This document shows, in pieces, positions 26,475 to 35,657 of a stretch of DNA of 64,000 nt. The notes under the pieces are model-generated. The model ran no database searches and had not been told where the DNA came from. It saw only the letters and a program-made list of their open reading frames with translations. The DNA lies in the NCBI RefSeq assembly GCF_008642355.1, contig NZ_CP029193.1, forward strand, positions 7,030,001 to 7,094,000, in the 5' to 3' direction. The position numbers and the translations under genes are program-made. Position 1 is the first letter of the stretch. Each line of letters opens with the position of its first letter. The stretch is from Streptomyces venezuelae. Lineage in GTDB: Bacteria; Actinomycetota; Actinomycetes; Streptomycetales; Streptomycetaceae.

Positions 26475-27422
26475 ATGCACGGCTCGCGCATCGCCGCCGT
26501 CGGCCACTACCAGCCCGCCAAAATCCTCACCAACGAGGACCTGGCGGCCAAGGTCGACACCAGCGACGAGTGGATCCGGTCCCGGGTGGGCATCCGCACC
26601 CGGCACATCGCGGGCCCGGAGGAGCCGGTCGACGAGCTGGCCGCGCACGCGGGCGGCAAGGCCCTCGCCGCCGCGGGCCTCGCCCCCGAGGCGATCGACC
26701 TCGTCCTGGTCGCCACGTCCACGGCCATCGACCGCTCGCCGAACATGGCCGCGCGGGTCGCCGCGCGCCTCGGCGTCCCCGGCCCCGCCGCCCTGGACCT
26801 CAACGTCGTCTGCGCGGGCTTCACCCACGCCCTGGCCACGGCCGACCACACCCTGCGGGCCGGCGCCGCGACCCGCGCCCTGGTCATCGGCGCCGACAAG
26901 ATGTCCGAGGTCACCGACTGGACGGACCGCACCACCTGCGTCCTGACCGGCGACGGCGCGGGCGCGGTCGTCCTGGAGGCGTGCGGTCCCGGCGAGGAAC
27001 CCGGCGTCGGCCCCGTGCTCTGGGGCTCGGTGCCCGAGATGGGCAACGCCGTACGCATCGAGGGCACACCGCCCCGCTTCGCCCAGGAGGGCCAGAGCGT
27101 CTACCGCTGGGCGACGACCCAGCTGCCCCCGCTCGCCCGCGCGGCCTGCGAACGCGCCGGGCTCACCCCCGCCGACCTCGCCGGAGTCGTCCTGCACCAG
27201 GCCAACCTCCGCATCGTCGAACCGCTCGCCGAGCGCATCGGCGCGGTCAACGCCGTCGTCGCACGCGACGTCGTCGACTCCGGCAACACGTCGGCGGGCA
27301 GCATCCCGATGGCGTTGTCCAAGCTCGTCGAGCGCGGCGACCTCCGATCCGGAGATCCGGTTCTCCTCTTCGGCTTCGGCGGCAACCTCTCGTACGCGGG
27401 ACAGGTCGTGCGCTGCCCGTGA
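26475..27422 (+). CDS. 3-oxoacyl-[acyl-carrier-protein] synthase III family enzyme (FabH-like)
   Basis: 315 residues. The complete KAS III triad is present: Cys113 in NVVCAGF, His241 in VVLHQANLRI, Asn271 in DSGNTSAGSIP. It condenses an acyl-CoA starter with malonyl-ACP. ATG 26475 lies 14 bases downstream of the GGGGGA at 26462. It is a stand-alone gene without fabD, acpP or fabF neighbours, so it is more likely a secondary-metabolism or accessory FabH than the primary one. Its stop is followed after 4 bases by a GTG and then by tandem repeats leading into the GNAT gene. Confidence 0.92.
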   Translation: MHGSRIAAVGHYQPAKILTNEDLAAKVDTSDEWIRSRVGIRTRHIAGPEEPVDELAAHAGGKALAAAGLAPEAIDLVLVATSTAIDRSPNMAARVAARLGVPGPAALDLNVVCAGFTHALATADHTLRAGAATRALVIGADKMSEVTDWTDRTTCVLTGDGAGAVVLEACGPGEEPGVGPVLWGSVPEMGNAVRIEGTPPRFAQEGQSVYRWATTQLPPLARAACERAGLTPADLAGVVLHQANLRIVEPLAERIGAVNAVVARDVVDSGNTSAGSIPMALSKLVERGDLRSGDPVLLFGFGGNLSYAGQVVRCP

Positions 27423-27426
27423 ACCC

Positions 27427-27559
27427 GTGCAGCGGCCCTGCGAAGCTGTGCAGCGGCCCTGTGGAGCTGAAGCGGGCCCAGAAGACGGAGCTGAAGCGGG
27501 CCCAGAAGACGGAGCTGAAGCGGGCCCAGAAGACGGAGCTGAAGCGGGCCCAGAAGACG
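27427..27559 (+). repeat. Tandem repeats between fabH-like and GNAT genes (2 x 21 bp, then 4 x 24 bp)
   Basis: Two 21-bp units (27427-27447, 27448-27468, GTGCAGCGGCCCTG...) run into four 24-bp units at 27464-27487, 27488-27511, 27512-27535 and 27536-27559; each reads GAGCTGAAGCGG-GCCCAGAAGACG. The 24-bp period keeps frame, so five of six frames stay open. In the GNAT frame the units encode AEAGPEDG four times. Confidence 0.9.
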
Positions 27560-27570
27560 GGAGAAGCGCA

Positions 27571-28176
27571 TTGAGTACGTCCCACCCCACGCCCCACCGC
27601 ATACGCCCCCTGATCGACGAAGACGTTCCGGTGGCCGTGAACACCCTCGCCAGAGCCTTCGCCGACTACCCCTTCACCCGGCACGTCGTCGCCGCCGACG
27701 ACCACGACCGGCGGGTGCGCCGGTTCCAGGAGCTCTTCCTGACGCGCATCGGGATGGTCTACGGACGGGTCTGGGTCGCCGGAGCGGGTCGCGCCGTCGC
27801 CGTATGGACCACACCGGACCGCGACCCGGGGCCCGGCTTCGCCGCGATCGGCCCGCTCATCGGGGAGCTCGCGGGCGACCGCGCGCCCTGGTTCGAGTCG
27901 GCGGACCACGCGCTGCGGCCCCACCGACCGCAGTTCCCCGCCTGGTTCCTCGCCACGGTCGGCGTCGACCCGGACGAGCAGGGCAAGGGGCTCGGCCGGG
28001 CGGTGCTCGAACCCGGCCTCGAAGCCGCCGACCGCGCCGGGTTCCCCTGCTTCCTCGAGACCTCGACGGAGCAGAACGTGGCGTTCTACGAACGGCTCGG
28101 CTTCACCGTCACCGCGGACGTCCCGCTTCCGGGCGACGGGCCGCGCACCTGGTGCATGCTCAGGAAGCCCGCCTAG
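27571..28176 (+). CDS. GNAT-family N-acetyltransferase
   Basis: 201 residues. Acetyl-CoA-binding motif A is VGVDPDEQGKGLGRAVL (about 131-147), followed by ETSTEQNVAFYERLGFTV. Substrate unknown. TTG 27571 is chosen because GGAGAAG precedes it; the frame is open upstream to GTG 27427, which begins 4 bases after the FabH-like stop. Use of that start would add a 48-residue acidic repeat (AEAGPEDG x4). The choice of start is the main uncertainty. Probably co-transcribed with the FabH-like gene. Confidence 0.85.
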   Translation: MSTSHPTPHRIRPLIDEDVPVAVNTLARAFADYPFTRHVVAADDHDRRVRRFQELFLTRIGMVYGRVWVAGAGRAVAVWTTPDRDPGPGFAAIGPLIGELAGDRAPWFESADHALRPHRPQFPAWFLATVGVDPDEQGKGLGRAVLEPGLEAADRAGFPCFLETSTEQNVAFYERLGFTVTADVPLPGDGPRTWCMLRKPA

Positions 28177-28207
28177 ACACACGGTCCACCGCGACCCCTC
28201 ACCCCCC

Positions 28208-28230
28208 TTTGTCCTGTGACTGGAGAAAGT
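28208..28230 (+). promoter_or_regulatory. ROK-locus operator-like element upstream of the ROK gene
   Basis: TTTGTCC, TGAC, GGA and AAAGT blocks in fixed spacing; 19 of 23 positions are identical to the element at 35663-35685. A promoter candidate lies downstream: TTCCCA and TACGTT spaced 17 bp, near 28244 and 28267. Inferred binding site for the ROK regulator. Confidence 0.4.
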
Positions 28231-28331
28231 CATGGGTAATTCGCGCTCAACTTCTTCCCAGCCTCGGCAGGCACTGCTACGTTCCCCTCGAAAGCTCGAA
28301 CCGGGAAGCCCGATGAGGCGGGGAGGGGCGC

Positions 28332-29522
28332 GTGAGACGTATGACGGCTCGACCCGCCAACACGCACCAGGCGCGGCTGCTGCGCCTGTTGCGTGACGGA
28401 GGACCCAACTCCCGCGCCCAGCTGGGCGATCAGGTCGACCTCTCGCGGTCCAAACTCGCCGTCGAGGTCGACCGGCTCCTGGAGACCGGACTCGTGGTCG
28501 CCGACGGACTCGCCGCCTCGCGCGGCGGCCGCCGCTCCCACAACATCCGCCTGGCCCCCGCCCTCCGCTTCCTCGGCGTGGACATCGGCGCGACCTCGGT
28601 CGACGTCGCGGTGACCAACGCCGAGCTGGAGGTCCTCGGCCACATCAACCAGCCCATGGACGTGCGCGAGGGCCCGGTCGCGGTCTTCGAGCAGGTCCTC
28701 GCCATGGCGGCCAAGCTCAAGGCCTCCGGGCTCGCGGAAGGGTTCGACGGCGCCGGCATCGGCGTCCCCGGCCCCGTCCGCTTCCCCGAGGGCGTGCCGG
28801 TCGCCCCGCCGATCATGCCGGGGTGGGACGGCTTCCCCGTCAGGGAGGCCCTCAGTCAGGACCTGGGCTGCCCCGTCATGGTCGACAACGACGTGAACCT
28901 CATGGCGATGGGGGAGCAGCACGCGGGCGTCGCACGCTCCGTGGCCGACTTCCTCTGCGTCAAGATCGGCACGGGCATCGGCTGCGGCATCGTCGTCGGC
29001 GGTGAGGTCTACCGCGGTACGACGGGCAGCGCCGGCGACATCGGCCACATCCAGTCCGAACCGGACGGACGCCCCTGCGCCTGCGGCAACAAGGGCTGCC
29101 TGGAAGCCTATTTCAGCGGCGCGGCGCTCGCCCGCGACGCCGAGGAGGCGGCCAGGGAGGGACGTTCGGAGGATCTCGCCACGCGGCTCGACGAGGCGGG
29201 ACGGCTCAGCGCCGTCGACGTCGCGGCGGCCGCCGCCGCGGGGGACGCCACCGCACTCGACCTCATCCGCGAGGGCGGCAACCGCACCGGCCAGGTCATC
29301 GCGGGCCTCGTCAGCTTCTTCAACCCCGGACTCGTGGTGATCGGCGGCGGCGTGACCGGGCTCGGCCACACGCTGCTCGCCGCGATCCGCACCCAGGTCT
29401 ACCGCCAGTCGCTGCCCCTGGCGACCGGCAACCTCCCCATCGTCCTCGGCGAGCTGGGCCCCACCGCCGGAGTCATCGGCGGTGCCCGCCTCATCAGCGA
29501 CCACCTGTTCTCCCCGGCCTGA
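28332..29522 (+). CDS. ROK-family transcription repressor
   Basis: 396 residues. N-terminal winged HTH at about 12-70 (RLLRLLRDGGPNSRAQLGDQVDLSRSKLAVEVDRLLETG), then a ROK sugar-kinase fold: phosphate motif FLGVDIGATSVDVAVTN (about 76-92) and the zinc-binding motif GHIQ...CACGNKGCLE (about 239-258). The repressor class (NagC/Mlc/XylR) senses a sugar or sugar derivative. Start GTG 28332 with GGGGAGG upstream. It heads the sugar ABC gene set and is the most likely regulator of the importer and of the secreted dehydrogenase at 35838, given the shared upstream element. Confidence 0.93.
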   Translation: MRRMTARPANTHQARLLRLLRDGGPNSRAQLGDQVDLSRSKLAVEVDRLLETGLVVADGLAASRGGRRSHNIRLAPALRFLGVDIGATSVDVAVTNAELEVLGHINQPMDVREGPVAVFEQVLAMAAKLKASGLAEGFDGAGIGVPGPVRFPEGVPVAPPIMPGWDGFPVREALSQDLGCPVMVDNDVNLMAMGEQHAGVARSVADFLCVKIGTGIGCGIVVGGEVYRGTTGSAGDIGHIQSEPDGRPCACGNKGCLEAYFSGAALARDAEEAAREGRSEDLATRLDEAGRLSAVDVAAAAAAGDATALDLIREGGNRTGQVIAGLVSFFNPGLVVIGGGVTGLGHTLLAAIRTQVYRQSLPLATGNLPIVLGELGPTAGVIGGARLISDHLFSPA

Positions 29523-29555
29523 CGGCCGGCCCCAGTCCAGCAACGCCACCGCGCC

Positions 29556-29576
29556 GGCCGGTCCGTCCGACCGGCC
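29556..29576 (+). terminator. Hairpin between rok and the sugar ABC genes
   Basis: GGCCGGTC, CGTCC loop, GACCGGCC: 8-bp perfect stem 34 bp after the ROK stop. It suggests that the ABC genes have their own promoter or are attenuated. The rest of 29523-29724 holds short CCGCCCTG repeats only. Confidence 0.4.
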
Positions 29577-29724
29577 CGTACGCACCACCGCGTCACCTCA
29601 CCCGGCACAGCACCCAGCTCCGCCCTGCGCCGGTGCGACCACCCGGGCAACTCCGCCCTGCTCTGCACCTGCCCTGCCCTGAATCCGCCCTGCCCTGCTG
29701 CGATCGCCGCCGAGGGGAACCGTC

Positions 29725-31242
29725 ATGGCACAAGAACCACCGCTGCTCACCATGTCCGGCATCACCAAGTCGTTCCCCGGAGTCCGTGCCCTCGACGGCG
29801 TCGACCTCCAGGTGCAGGCCGGGGAAGTGCACTGCCTCCTCGGCCAGAACGGTGCCGGGAAGTCCACCCTCATCAAGGTCCTCGCCGGCGCCCACCAGCC
29901 CGACGGCGGCGAGATCACCTGGCGCGGCGAGCGCACCACGCTCCGCTCCCCGATCGCCGCCATGCGGCTCGGCATCGCCACCATCTACCAGGAACTCGAC
30001 CTGGTGGAAGGTCTGTCCGTGGCCGAGAACGTCCACCTCGGACACGAGCCGACGGCCGCGGGCTTCGTTGTGCGTGGCAGGGAGGCGAGGGCATCGACGG
30101 CCGCCCTGCTCAAGCGACTCGGTCACAGCGAGATCGATCCGGGAAGGCTCGTCGGCGACCTTTCCGCCGCCCAGCAGCAGATCGTGTCGATGGCCCGCGC
30201 GCTCTCCCACGAGGTGCGCCTCATCGTCATGGACGAGCCGTCCGCCGCCCTCGACCCCGACGAGGTCGACAACCTGTTCCGTATCGTCGGCGACCTCACG
30301 GCGGACGGTGTCGCCGTCGTCTACATCTCCCACCGGCTGGAGGAGATCCGCCGCATCGGCGACCGTGTCACCGTCCTCAAGGACGGACGTGCCGTCGCGG
30401 GCGGATTGCCCGCCGACTCCACGCCCACCAAGGACGTCGTGGCGCTGATGACCGGCCGCAACGTCGAATACGTCTTCCCCGACCGTCCCCTCGAACCACC
30501 CACCGCAGAGCCGGTGTTGACGGTGCGCGGCCTCTCCCGGCACGACGAGTTCGAACCCTTCGACCTCGATCTGCGGCCCGGCGAGATCGTGGGTCTCGCC
30601 GGACTCGTCGGCTCGGGGCGCTCCGAGATCCTGGAGACGATCTACGGCGCCCGCAAGCCCAGCTCCGGCCACGTGACGGTGAACGGGCACACGTTGCGCC
30701 CCGGCAGCGTCCGCGCCGCCGTCCGCGCGGGGCTCGGACTCGCCCCCGAGGAACGCAAGGCGCAGGCCCTCCTCATGCTGGAGTCCGTCACCCGCAACGT
30801 GTCCGTCTCCTCCATGTCCCGCTTCTCACGCGGCGGCTGGGTCGACCGGGGCGCCGAACGCGCGGCGACGCGCGCGGCGACGCGCGAGCTCTCCCTGCGG
30901 CCCGACGAACCCTCGGTCCCGGTGCGCACCCTCTCCGGCGGCAACCAGCAGAAGGCCGTCCTGGCCCGCTGGCTGCTGCGCGGCTGCCGCGTCCTGCTGC
31001 TCGACGAGCCGACCCGAGGCGTCGACGTCGGCGCCCGCGCCGAGCTGTACGCGGTCATCCGCCGCCTTGCCGACGAAGGCCTCGCCGTCCTGCTCGTCTC
31101 CAGCGAGGTACCCGAGGTGCTCGGCCTCGCCGACCGCGTCCTGGTGCTCCGCGAGGGCCGCGTCGTCCACGCCGCGCCCGCACGTGAACTCGATGAACAC
31201 CGCGTACTCGACCTCGTCCTTGAAGGGAGCCCGGCGGCATGA
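29725..31242 (+). CDS. Sugar ABC transporter ATPase, two nucleotide-binding domains (RbsA/XylG/MglA type)
   Basis: 505 residues. NBD1 has Walker A GQNGAGKST (about 36-44), a signature replaced by DLSAAQQQ, and Walker B LIVMDEPSAALD. NBD2 has a degenerate Walker A (GLVGSGRSE), signature TLSGGNQQK (about 404) and Walker B VLLLDEPTRG. This asymmetry is characteristic of the CUT2 family for monosaccharides. Start ATG 29725 after GAGGGGA. Overlaps the permease by ATGA. Confidence 0.95.
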   Translation: MAQEPPLLTMSGITKSFPGVRALDGVDLQVQAGEVHCLLGQNGAGKSTLIKVLAGAHQPDGGEITWRGERTTLRSPIAAMRLGIATIYQELDLVEGLSVAENVHLGHEPTAAGFVVRGREARASTAALLKRLGHSEIDPGRLVGDLSAAQQQIVSMARALSHEVRLIVMDEPSAALDPDEVDNLFRIVGDLTADGVAVVYISHRLEEIRRIGDRVTVLKDGRAVAGGLPADSTPTKDVVALMTGRNVEYVFPDRPLEPPTAEPVLTVRGLSRHDEFEPFDLDLRPGEIVGLAGLVGSGRSEILETIYGARKPSSGHVTVNGHTLRPGSVRAAVRAGLGLAPEERKAQALLMLESVTRNVSVSSMSRFSRGGWVDRGAERAATRAATRELSLRPDEPSVPVRTLSGGNQQKAVLARWLLRGCRVLLLDEPTRGVDVGARAELYAVIRRLADEGLAVLLVSSEVPEVLGLADRVLVLREGRVVHAAPARELDEHRVLDLVLEGSPAA

Positions 31243-32258
31243 CCCAGCCAGCCCCGGCGGCCGAGGCCGCCACCCGCAAGAGCACGCCCGCAGACGGCGG
31301 AAGCCCGTGGCGCACCGCCGTCGCGCGCGCCGACGTACGGACGCTCTCCCTGCTCGGCGTGCTCGCCGCGCTGATCGTGATCGGCGGCATCACCCAGCCC
31401 GACTCGTTCCTCGACTCCGACAACGTCCAGCTGATCCTCACCCAGGCCTCCGTCATCGGCGTGGTCACCGTCGGCATGACCTTCGTGATCATCTCCGGTG
31501 GCATCGACCTGTCCGTCGGCGCGATCGTCGCGCTCGCCTCCGTGTGGGCGACGACGGTCGCCACCCAGGAGTACGGCTTCGCCGGCATCCTCTTCACCGC
31601 CGTCATCGTCGGCATGGGCTGCGGCCTCGTGAACGGCCTGCTCATCGCGTACGGCGCGATCGTGCCGTTCATCGCCACCCTCGCCATGCTCGCGGCAGGG
31701 CGCGGCCTCGCCCTGCAGATCACCGACGGCAAGACGCAAATGGTCACCGTCGACGGGGTCCTGAAGCTCGGCGAGCGCGACTCCTACATCCTCGGCATCC
31801 CGCCGCTGGTCCTGGTCTTCGCCGCCGTCACCGTCGCGGGCTGGCTGATCCTGAACCGCACCACCTTCGGACGCCGCTCGGTCGCCGTCGGCGGCAACGC
31901 GGAAGCGGCCCGCCTGGCCGGCATCGACGTCCGCAGGCAGCGGCTCTACCTGTACCTGCTCTCCGGCCTGTGCTGCGGCATCGCGGCGTTCCTGCTGATC
32001 ATCCTCTCCGGCTCCGGCCAGAACACCAACGGCAACCTGTACGAACTCGACGCGATCGCAGCGGTGATCATCGGCGGCACCCTGCTCAGCGGCGGCCGCG
32101 GCACCATCACCGGCTCCGTGCTCGGCGTGCTGATCTTCACCACGATCCAGAACATCTTCGCCCTCAACAACCTGGAGACCGCGACCCAGCAGATCGCCAA
32201 GGGCGCGATCATCGTCGCCGCGGTGCTCGTCCAGCGACGCTCGGCCACCACCACCTGA
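31239..32258 (+). CDS. Sugar ABC transporter permease (RbsC type)
   Basis: 339 residues with about eight to ten hydrophobic helices. The CUT2 permease signature GMTFVIISGGIDLSVGAIVALASV (about 80-103) and the cytoplasmic SVAVGGNAEAARLAGIDVRRQRLYLY loop are clear. ATG 31239 overlaps the stop of the ATPase gene, so the two are translationally coupled. Confidence 0.95.
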   Translation: MTQPAPAAEAATRKSTPADGGSPWRTAVARADVRTLSLLGVLAALIVIGGITQPDSFLDSDNVQLILTQASVIGVVTVGMTFVIISGGIDLSVGAIVALASVWATTVATQEYGFAGILFTAVIVGMGCGLVNGLLIAYGAIVPFIATLAMLAAGRGLALQITDGKTQMVTVDGVLKLGERDSYILGIPPLVLVFAAVTVAGWLILNRTTFGRRSVAVGGNAEAARLAGIDVRRQRLYLYLLSGLCCGIAAFLLIILSGSGQNTNGNLYELDAIAAVIIGGTLLSGGRGTITGSVLGVLIFTTIQNIFALNNLETATQQIAKGAIIVAAVLVQRRSATTT

Positions 32259-32285
32259 CCCCCACCCGACCCGAGAGGCTCACCC

Positions 32286-33326
32286 ATGCCATCCCACACG
32301 AGCCGCAGAGGCCTCCTCTTCGGAGCCGCCGCGCTGTCCACCGGAGCCCTCATCACGGGCTGCACCAGCAACGAGTCCAAGGACGACGACTCCGACGACA
32401 AGTCGCAGCAGGTCGCCGACGACAAGCCGGGCAAGAAGGTCACCATCGGCTTCGCGGGCCCCCAGGCCGACCACGGCTGGCTCAACGCGATCAACGACAA
32501 CGCCAAGAAGCGCGCCGAGAAGTACTCGGACGTCACCCTGGAGGCCACCGAGGGCTCCAACGACACCGCCGCGCAGATCGGCCAGGTCGAGACGCTGATC
32601 AACAAGAAGGTCGATGTCCTCGTCGTCCTGCCCGCCGACGGCAAGGCGCTCACCCAGGTCGGCCTGAAGGCCATGAAGGCGGGCATCCCCGTCGTCAACC
32701 TCGACCGCGTCTTCGCCTCCCCGCAGGCCTACCGCTGCTGGATCGGCGGCGACAACTACGGCATGGGCCTGAGCGCCGGGCACTACATCGGCGAGAAGCT
32801 CAAGGACAAGAAGAACGCCCGCGTCGTGGAGCTGGCGGGACTCGACAACCTGGAGCTCACCAAGCAGCGCTCCAAGGGCTTCGACGACGCCCTGAAGAAC
32901 TACCCGAACATCAAGAAGGTCGCCCGGCAGGCCGCCGACTTCACCGTCGAGTCGGGCCAGTCGAAGATGTCCCAGCTCCTCCAGGCGCAGAAGAACTTCG
33001 ACGCCCTGTGGAACCACGACGACGACCAGGGCGTGGGCGCCCTGCGCGCCATCAAGCAGGCGGGCCGCGACGACTTCCTGATGGTCGGCGGCGCGGGCGC
33101 GCTCTCCGCCATGCAGGCCATCGAGGCGGACAACAGCGTCCTGAAGGCCACCGTCCTCTACCCGCCGACCATGGCCGCCTCCGCGATCGACCTGGCACGC
33201 GCCCTCGGCCAGGGCAAGGGCATCAACGGCATGGCGGAGTTCGAGATCCCGTCCTTCGTCACCTGCTACTCCGCCGTGGTCGACAAGGAGAACGTCGGCC
33301 AGTACATGTCCACCGGCTTCAAGTGA
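32286..33326 (+). CDS. Sugar-binding lipoprotein of the CUT2 importer
   Basis: 346 residues. N-terminus TSRRGLLFGAAALSTGALITGC has twin arginines and a lipobox with Cys27, suggesting a Tat-routed lipoprotein. The mature part is a Peripla_BP_4 fold (TIGFAGPQADHGWLNAINDNA; DVLVVLPADGKALTQVGLKAMKAGIPVVNLDRVF; WNHDDDQGVGALRAIKQAG), as in ribose/xylose/inositol receptors. Start ATG 32286 with GAGAGG upstream. It completes the importer; the aromatic and acidic residues that would define the ligand cannot be read with certainty. Confidence 0.94.
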   Translation: MPSHTSRRGLLFGAAALSTGALITGCTSNESKDDDSDDKSQQVADDKPGKKVTIGFAGPQADHGWLNAINDNAKKRAEKYSDVTLEATEGSNDTAAQIGQVETLINKKVDVLVVLPADGKALTQVGLKAMKAGIPVVNLDRVFASPQAYRCWIGGDNYGMGLSAGHYIGEKLKDKKNARVVELAGLDNLELTKQRSKGFDDALKNYPNIKKVARQAADFTVESGQSKMSQLLQAQKNFDALWNHDDDQGVGALRAIKQAGRDDFLMVGGAGALSAMQAIEADNSVLKATVLYPPTMAASAIDLARALGQGKGINGMAEFEIPSFVTCYSAVVDKENVGQYMSTGFK

Positions 33327-33374
33327 TGCGCACGCCCGCACCCCCCACCGAGCGTCGACGAGGAGGATTACCGC

Positions 33375-34592
33375 ATGCGTGAGACGGAAACCGAGGCCGG
33401 TGCCGATTCCGGGTCCACCGGGAAGCGCCCCCTGGGCGTGGGCATGGTCGGCTACGCCTTCATGGGCGCCGCCCACTCACAGGGCTGGCGCACCGTGGGG
33501 CGCGTCTTCGACCTGCCGGTACGGCCGGTGCTCTCGGCCGTCTGCGGCCGTGACGGCGGCGCCGTGCGCGCCGCCGCCGACCGGCTCGGCTGGGCCGCCG
33601 CCGAGACGGACTGGCGCGCCCTGATCGCCCGGGACGACGTCGACCTCGTCGACATCTGCACGCCCGGCGACAGCCATGCGGAGATCGCCCTCGCCGCCCT
33701 GGAGGCGGGCAAGCACGTGCTGTGCGAGAAGCCCCTGGCCAACACCGTCGAGGAGGCCGAGGCGATGGCCGAGGCCGCCGAACGGGCCCGCGCCCGGGGC
33801 CAGGTGGCCATGGTCGGCTTCAACTATCGCCGGGTCCCCGCCCTCGCGCTCGCCCGGCGGATGGTCGCCGGGGGGCGCCTCGGGGCGCTGCGGCACGTGC
33901 GCCTGACCTACCTTCAGGACTGGCTCGTCGACGCGTCGTTCCCGCTCACGTGGCGACTGCGCAAGGACCGTGCGGGGTCCGGGGCGCTCGGCGACCTGGG
34001 CGCGCACATCGTCGACCTCGCGCAGTACCTGGTGGGGGAGCCGGTGGCCGGGGTGTCGGCGCTCACCGAGACGTTCGTACGGGAACGGCCGCTGCTTGAG
34101 GGCGCGTCCAGCGGACTCACCGCGGAGGGCGGCAGTCGGCTCGGGACGGTCACCGTCGACGACGCCGCCGTCTTCACGGCACGGTTCCCGTCCGGCGCGC
34201 TCGCCTCCTTCGAGGCGACGCGCTTCGCCGCGGGCCGCAAGAACGCGCTGCGGCTCGAAATCAACGGCTCCGAGGGCTCGTTGGCCTTCGACCTGGAGCG
34301 CCTGAACGAGCTCTCCTTCCACGACCACACCGAGCCCGCCGCGTCGTCCGGGTTCCGCCGCATCCTGGTGACCGAGCCCGACCATCCGTACGTGGACGCC
34401 TGGTGGCCGCCGGGTCACGGCCTCGGCTACGAGCACACCTTCGTGCACCAGGCCCGCGACCTGCTGCAGGCCATCGCCACTGGGGCGCGGCCCGAACCGT
34501 CCTTCGCCGACGGCCTGTCCGTGCAGCGGGTGCTCGCCGCGGTGGAGGAGAGCGCGGCGAAGAACTCCGTGTACACGCTGATCCCCGCCTGA
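33375..34592 (+). CDS. Gfo/Idh/MocA-family oxidoreductase
   Basis: 405 residues. Rossmann motif GVGMVGYAFMGAAHSQGW (about 21-38) and the family EKPLANTVEEAEAM with catalytic Lys near 118; C-terminal alpha/beta substrate domain with SGALGDLGAHIVDLAQYLVG, which holds the likely catalytic His. Members oxidise sugars or cyclitols at C1 or C3, or reduce keto-sugars, using NAD(P). GGAGGA precedes ATG 33375. It lies 48 bp after the sugar-receptor gene and 12 bp before a TIM-barrel isomerase, so it acts on the imported sugar. Confidence 0.93.
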   Translation: MRETETEAGADSGSTGKRPLGVGMVGYAFMGAAHSQGWRTVGRVFDLPVRPVLSAVCGRDGGAVRAAADRLGWAAAETDWRALIARDDVDLVDICTPGDSHAEIALAALEAGKHVLCEKPLANTVEEAEAMAEAAERARARGQVAMVGFNYRRVPALALARRMVAGGRLGALRHVRLTYLQDWLVDASFPLTWRLRKDRAGSGALGDLGAHIVDLAQYLVGEPVAGVSALTETFVRERPLLEGASSGLTAEGGSRLGTVTVDDAAVFTARFPSGALASFEATRFAAGRKNALRLEINGSEGSLAFDLERLNELSFHDHTEPAASSGFRRILVTEPDHPYVDAWWPPGHGLGYEHTFVHQARDLLQAIATGARPEPSFADGLSVQRVLAAVEESAAKNSVYTLIPA

Positions 34593-34604
34593 GGAGGCCC
34601 CGCC

Positions 34605-35618
34605 ATGCCCCGTAGGTTCACGCTCTTCACCGGCCAGTGGGCCGACCTGCCGCTCGAAGAGGTCTGCTCCCTCGCCCGCGACTTCGGCTACGACGGCCTC
34701 GAACTCGCCTGCTGGGGAGACCACTTCGAGGTCGACAAGGCGCTCGCCGACCCCACATACCTGGACGGGCGGCACGCGCTGCTCGACAAGTACGGGCTCA
34801 AATGCTGGGCGATCTCCAACCACCTGGTCGGCCAGGCCGTCTGCGACGCGATCATCGACGAGCGGCACCGGGCGATCCTGCCCGCCCGCATCTGGGGCGA
34901 CGGCGAGGCGGAAGGGGTGCGGCAGCGGGCCGCCGCCGAGATCAAGGACACGGCGCGGGCTGCCGCCGCCTTCGGCGTCGACACGGTCGTCGGTTTCACG
35001 GGTTCCTCGATCTGGCACCTGGTCGCGATGTTCCCGCCGGCTCCCGAGTCGATGATCGAGCGCGGGTACGAGGACTTCGCCGAGCGCTGGAACCCGATTC
35101 TCGACGTCTTCGACGCGGAGGGCGTGCGGTTCGCCCACGAGGTGCACCCCTCGGAAATCGCTTACGACTACTGGACCACGCACAAGGCCCTGGCAGCCGT
35201 CGGTCACCGCCCCGCCTTCGGGCTGAACTTCGACCCGTCGCACTTCGTGTGGCAGGACCTCGACCCGGTCGGGTTCCTCTACGACTTCCGCGACCGCATC
35301 TACCACGTCGACTGCAAGGAGGCCCGGCGGCGTCTGGACGGCCGCAACGGCCGCCTCGGCTCGCACCTCCCGTGGGGCGACCCGCGGCGCGGCTGGGACT
35401 TCGTGTCGGCGGGCCACGGGGACGTCCCCTGGGAGGACGTCTTCCGGATGCTGCGCTCCATCGCGTACGACGGGCCCGTCTCCGTCGAGTGGGAGGACGC
35501 GGGCATGGACCGGCTGCAGGGCGCGCCGGAGGCGCTGACGCGCCTGAAGGCGTTCGACTTCGAGGCCCCGAGCGCGTCCTTCGACGCGGCGTTCGGCGGC
35601 TCGGACCGTACCGACTGA
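34605..35618 (+). CDS. Sugar phosphate isomerase/epimerase-type TIM barrel (AP_endonuc_2)
   Basis: 337 residues of the xylose-isomerase-like TIM-barrel superfamily. Metal-binding candidates are in [13 protein letters not shown] (Glu), [12 protein letters not shown] (Asp/His), HVDCKEAR (His/Asp) and [11 protein letters not shown] (Glu). Close families isomerise, epimerise or eliminate keto-sugars next to Gfo/Idh/MocA enzymes. Start ATG 34605 with GAGGAGG upstream, 12 bp after the dehydrogenase stop. Last gene of the importer operon. The reaction is not determinable. Confidence 0.92.
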   Translation: MPRRFTLFTGQWADLPLEEVCSLARDFGYDGLELACWGDHFEVDKALADPTYLDGRHALLDKYGLKCWAISNHLVGQAVCDAIIDERHRAILPARIWGDGEAEGVRQRAAAEIKDTARAAAAFGVDTVVGFTGSSIWHLVAMFPPAPESMIERGYEDFAERWNPILDVFDAEGVRFAHEVHPSEIAYDYWTTHKALAAVGHRPAFGLNFDPSHFVWQDLDPVGFLYDFRDRIYHVDCKEARRRLDGRNGRLGSHLPWGDPRRGWDFVSAGHGDVPWEDVFRMLRSIAYDGPVSVEWEDAGMDRLQGAPEALTRLKAFDFEAPSASFDAAFGGSDRTD

Positions 35619-35657
35619 CCAGAGCGGTTCCACGTTCCGGACCGATCTGGCCCCTTG

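Noticed and set aside
27427..27559. CRISPR-like array
   Set aside because: Units are contiguous with no spacers and no cas genes are nearby; it is a plain tandem repeat.
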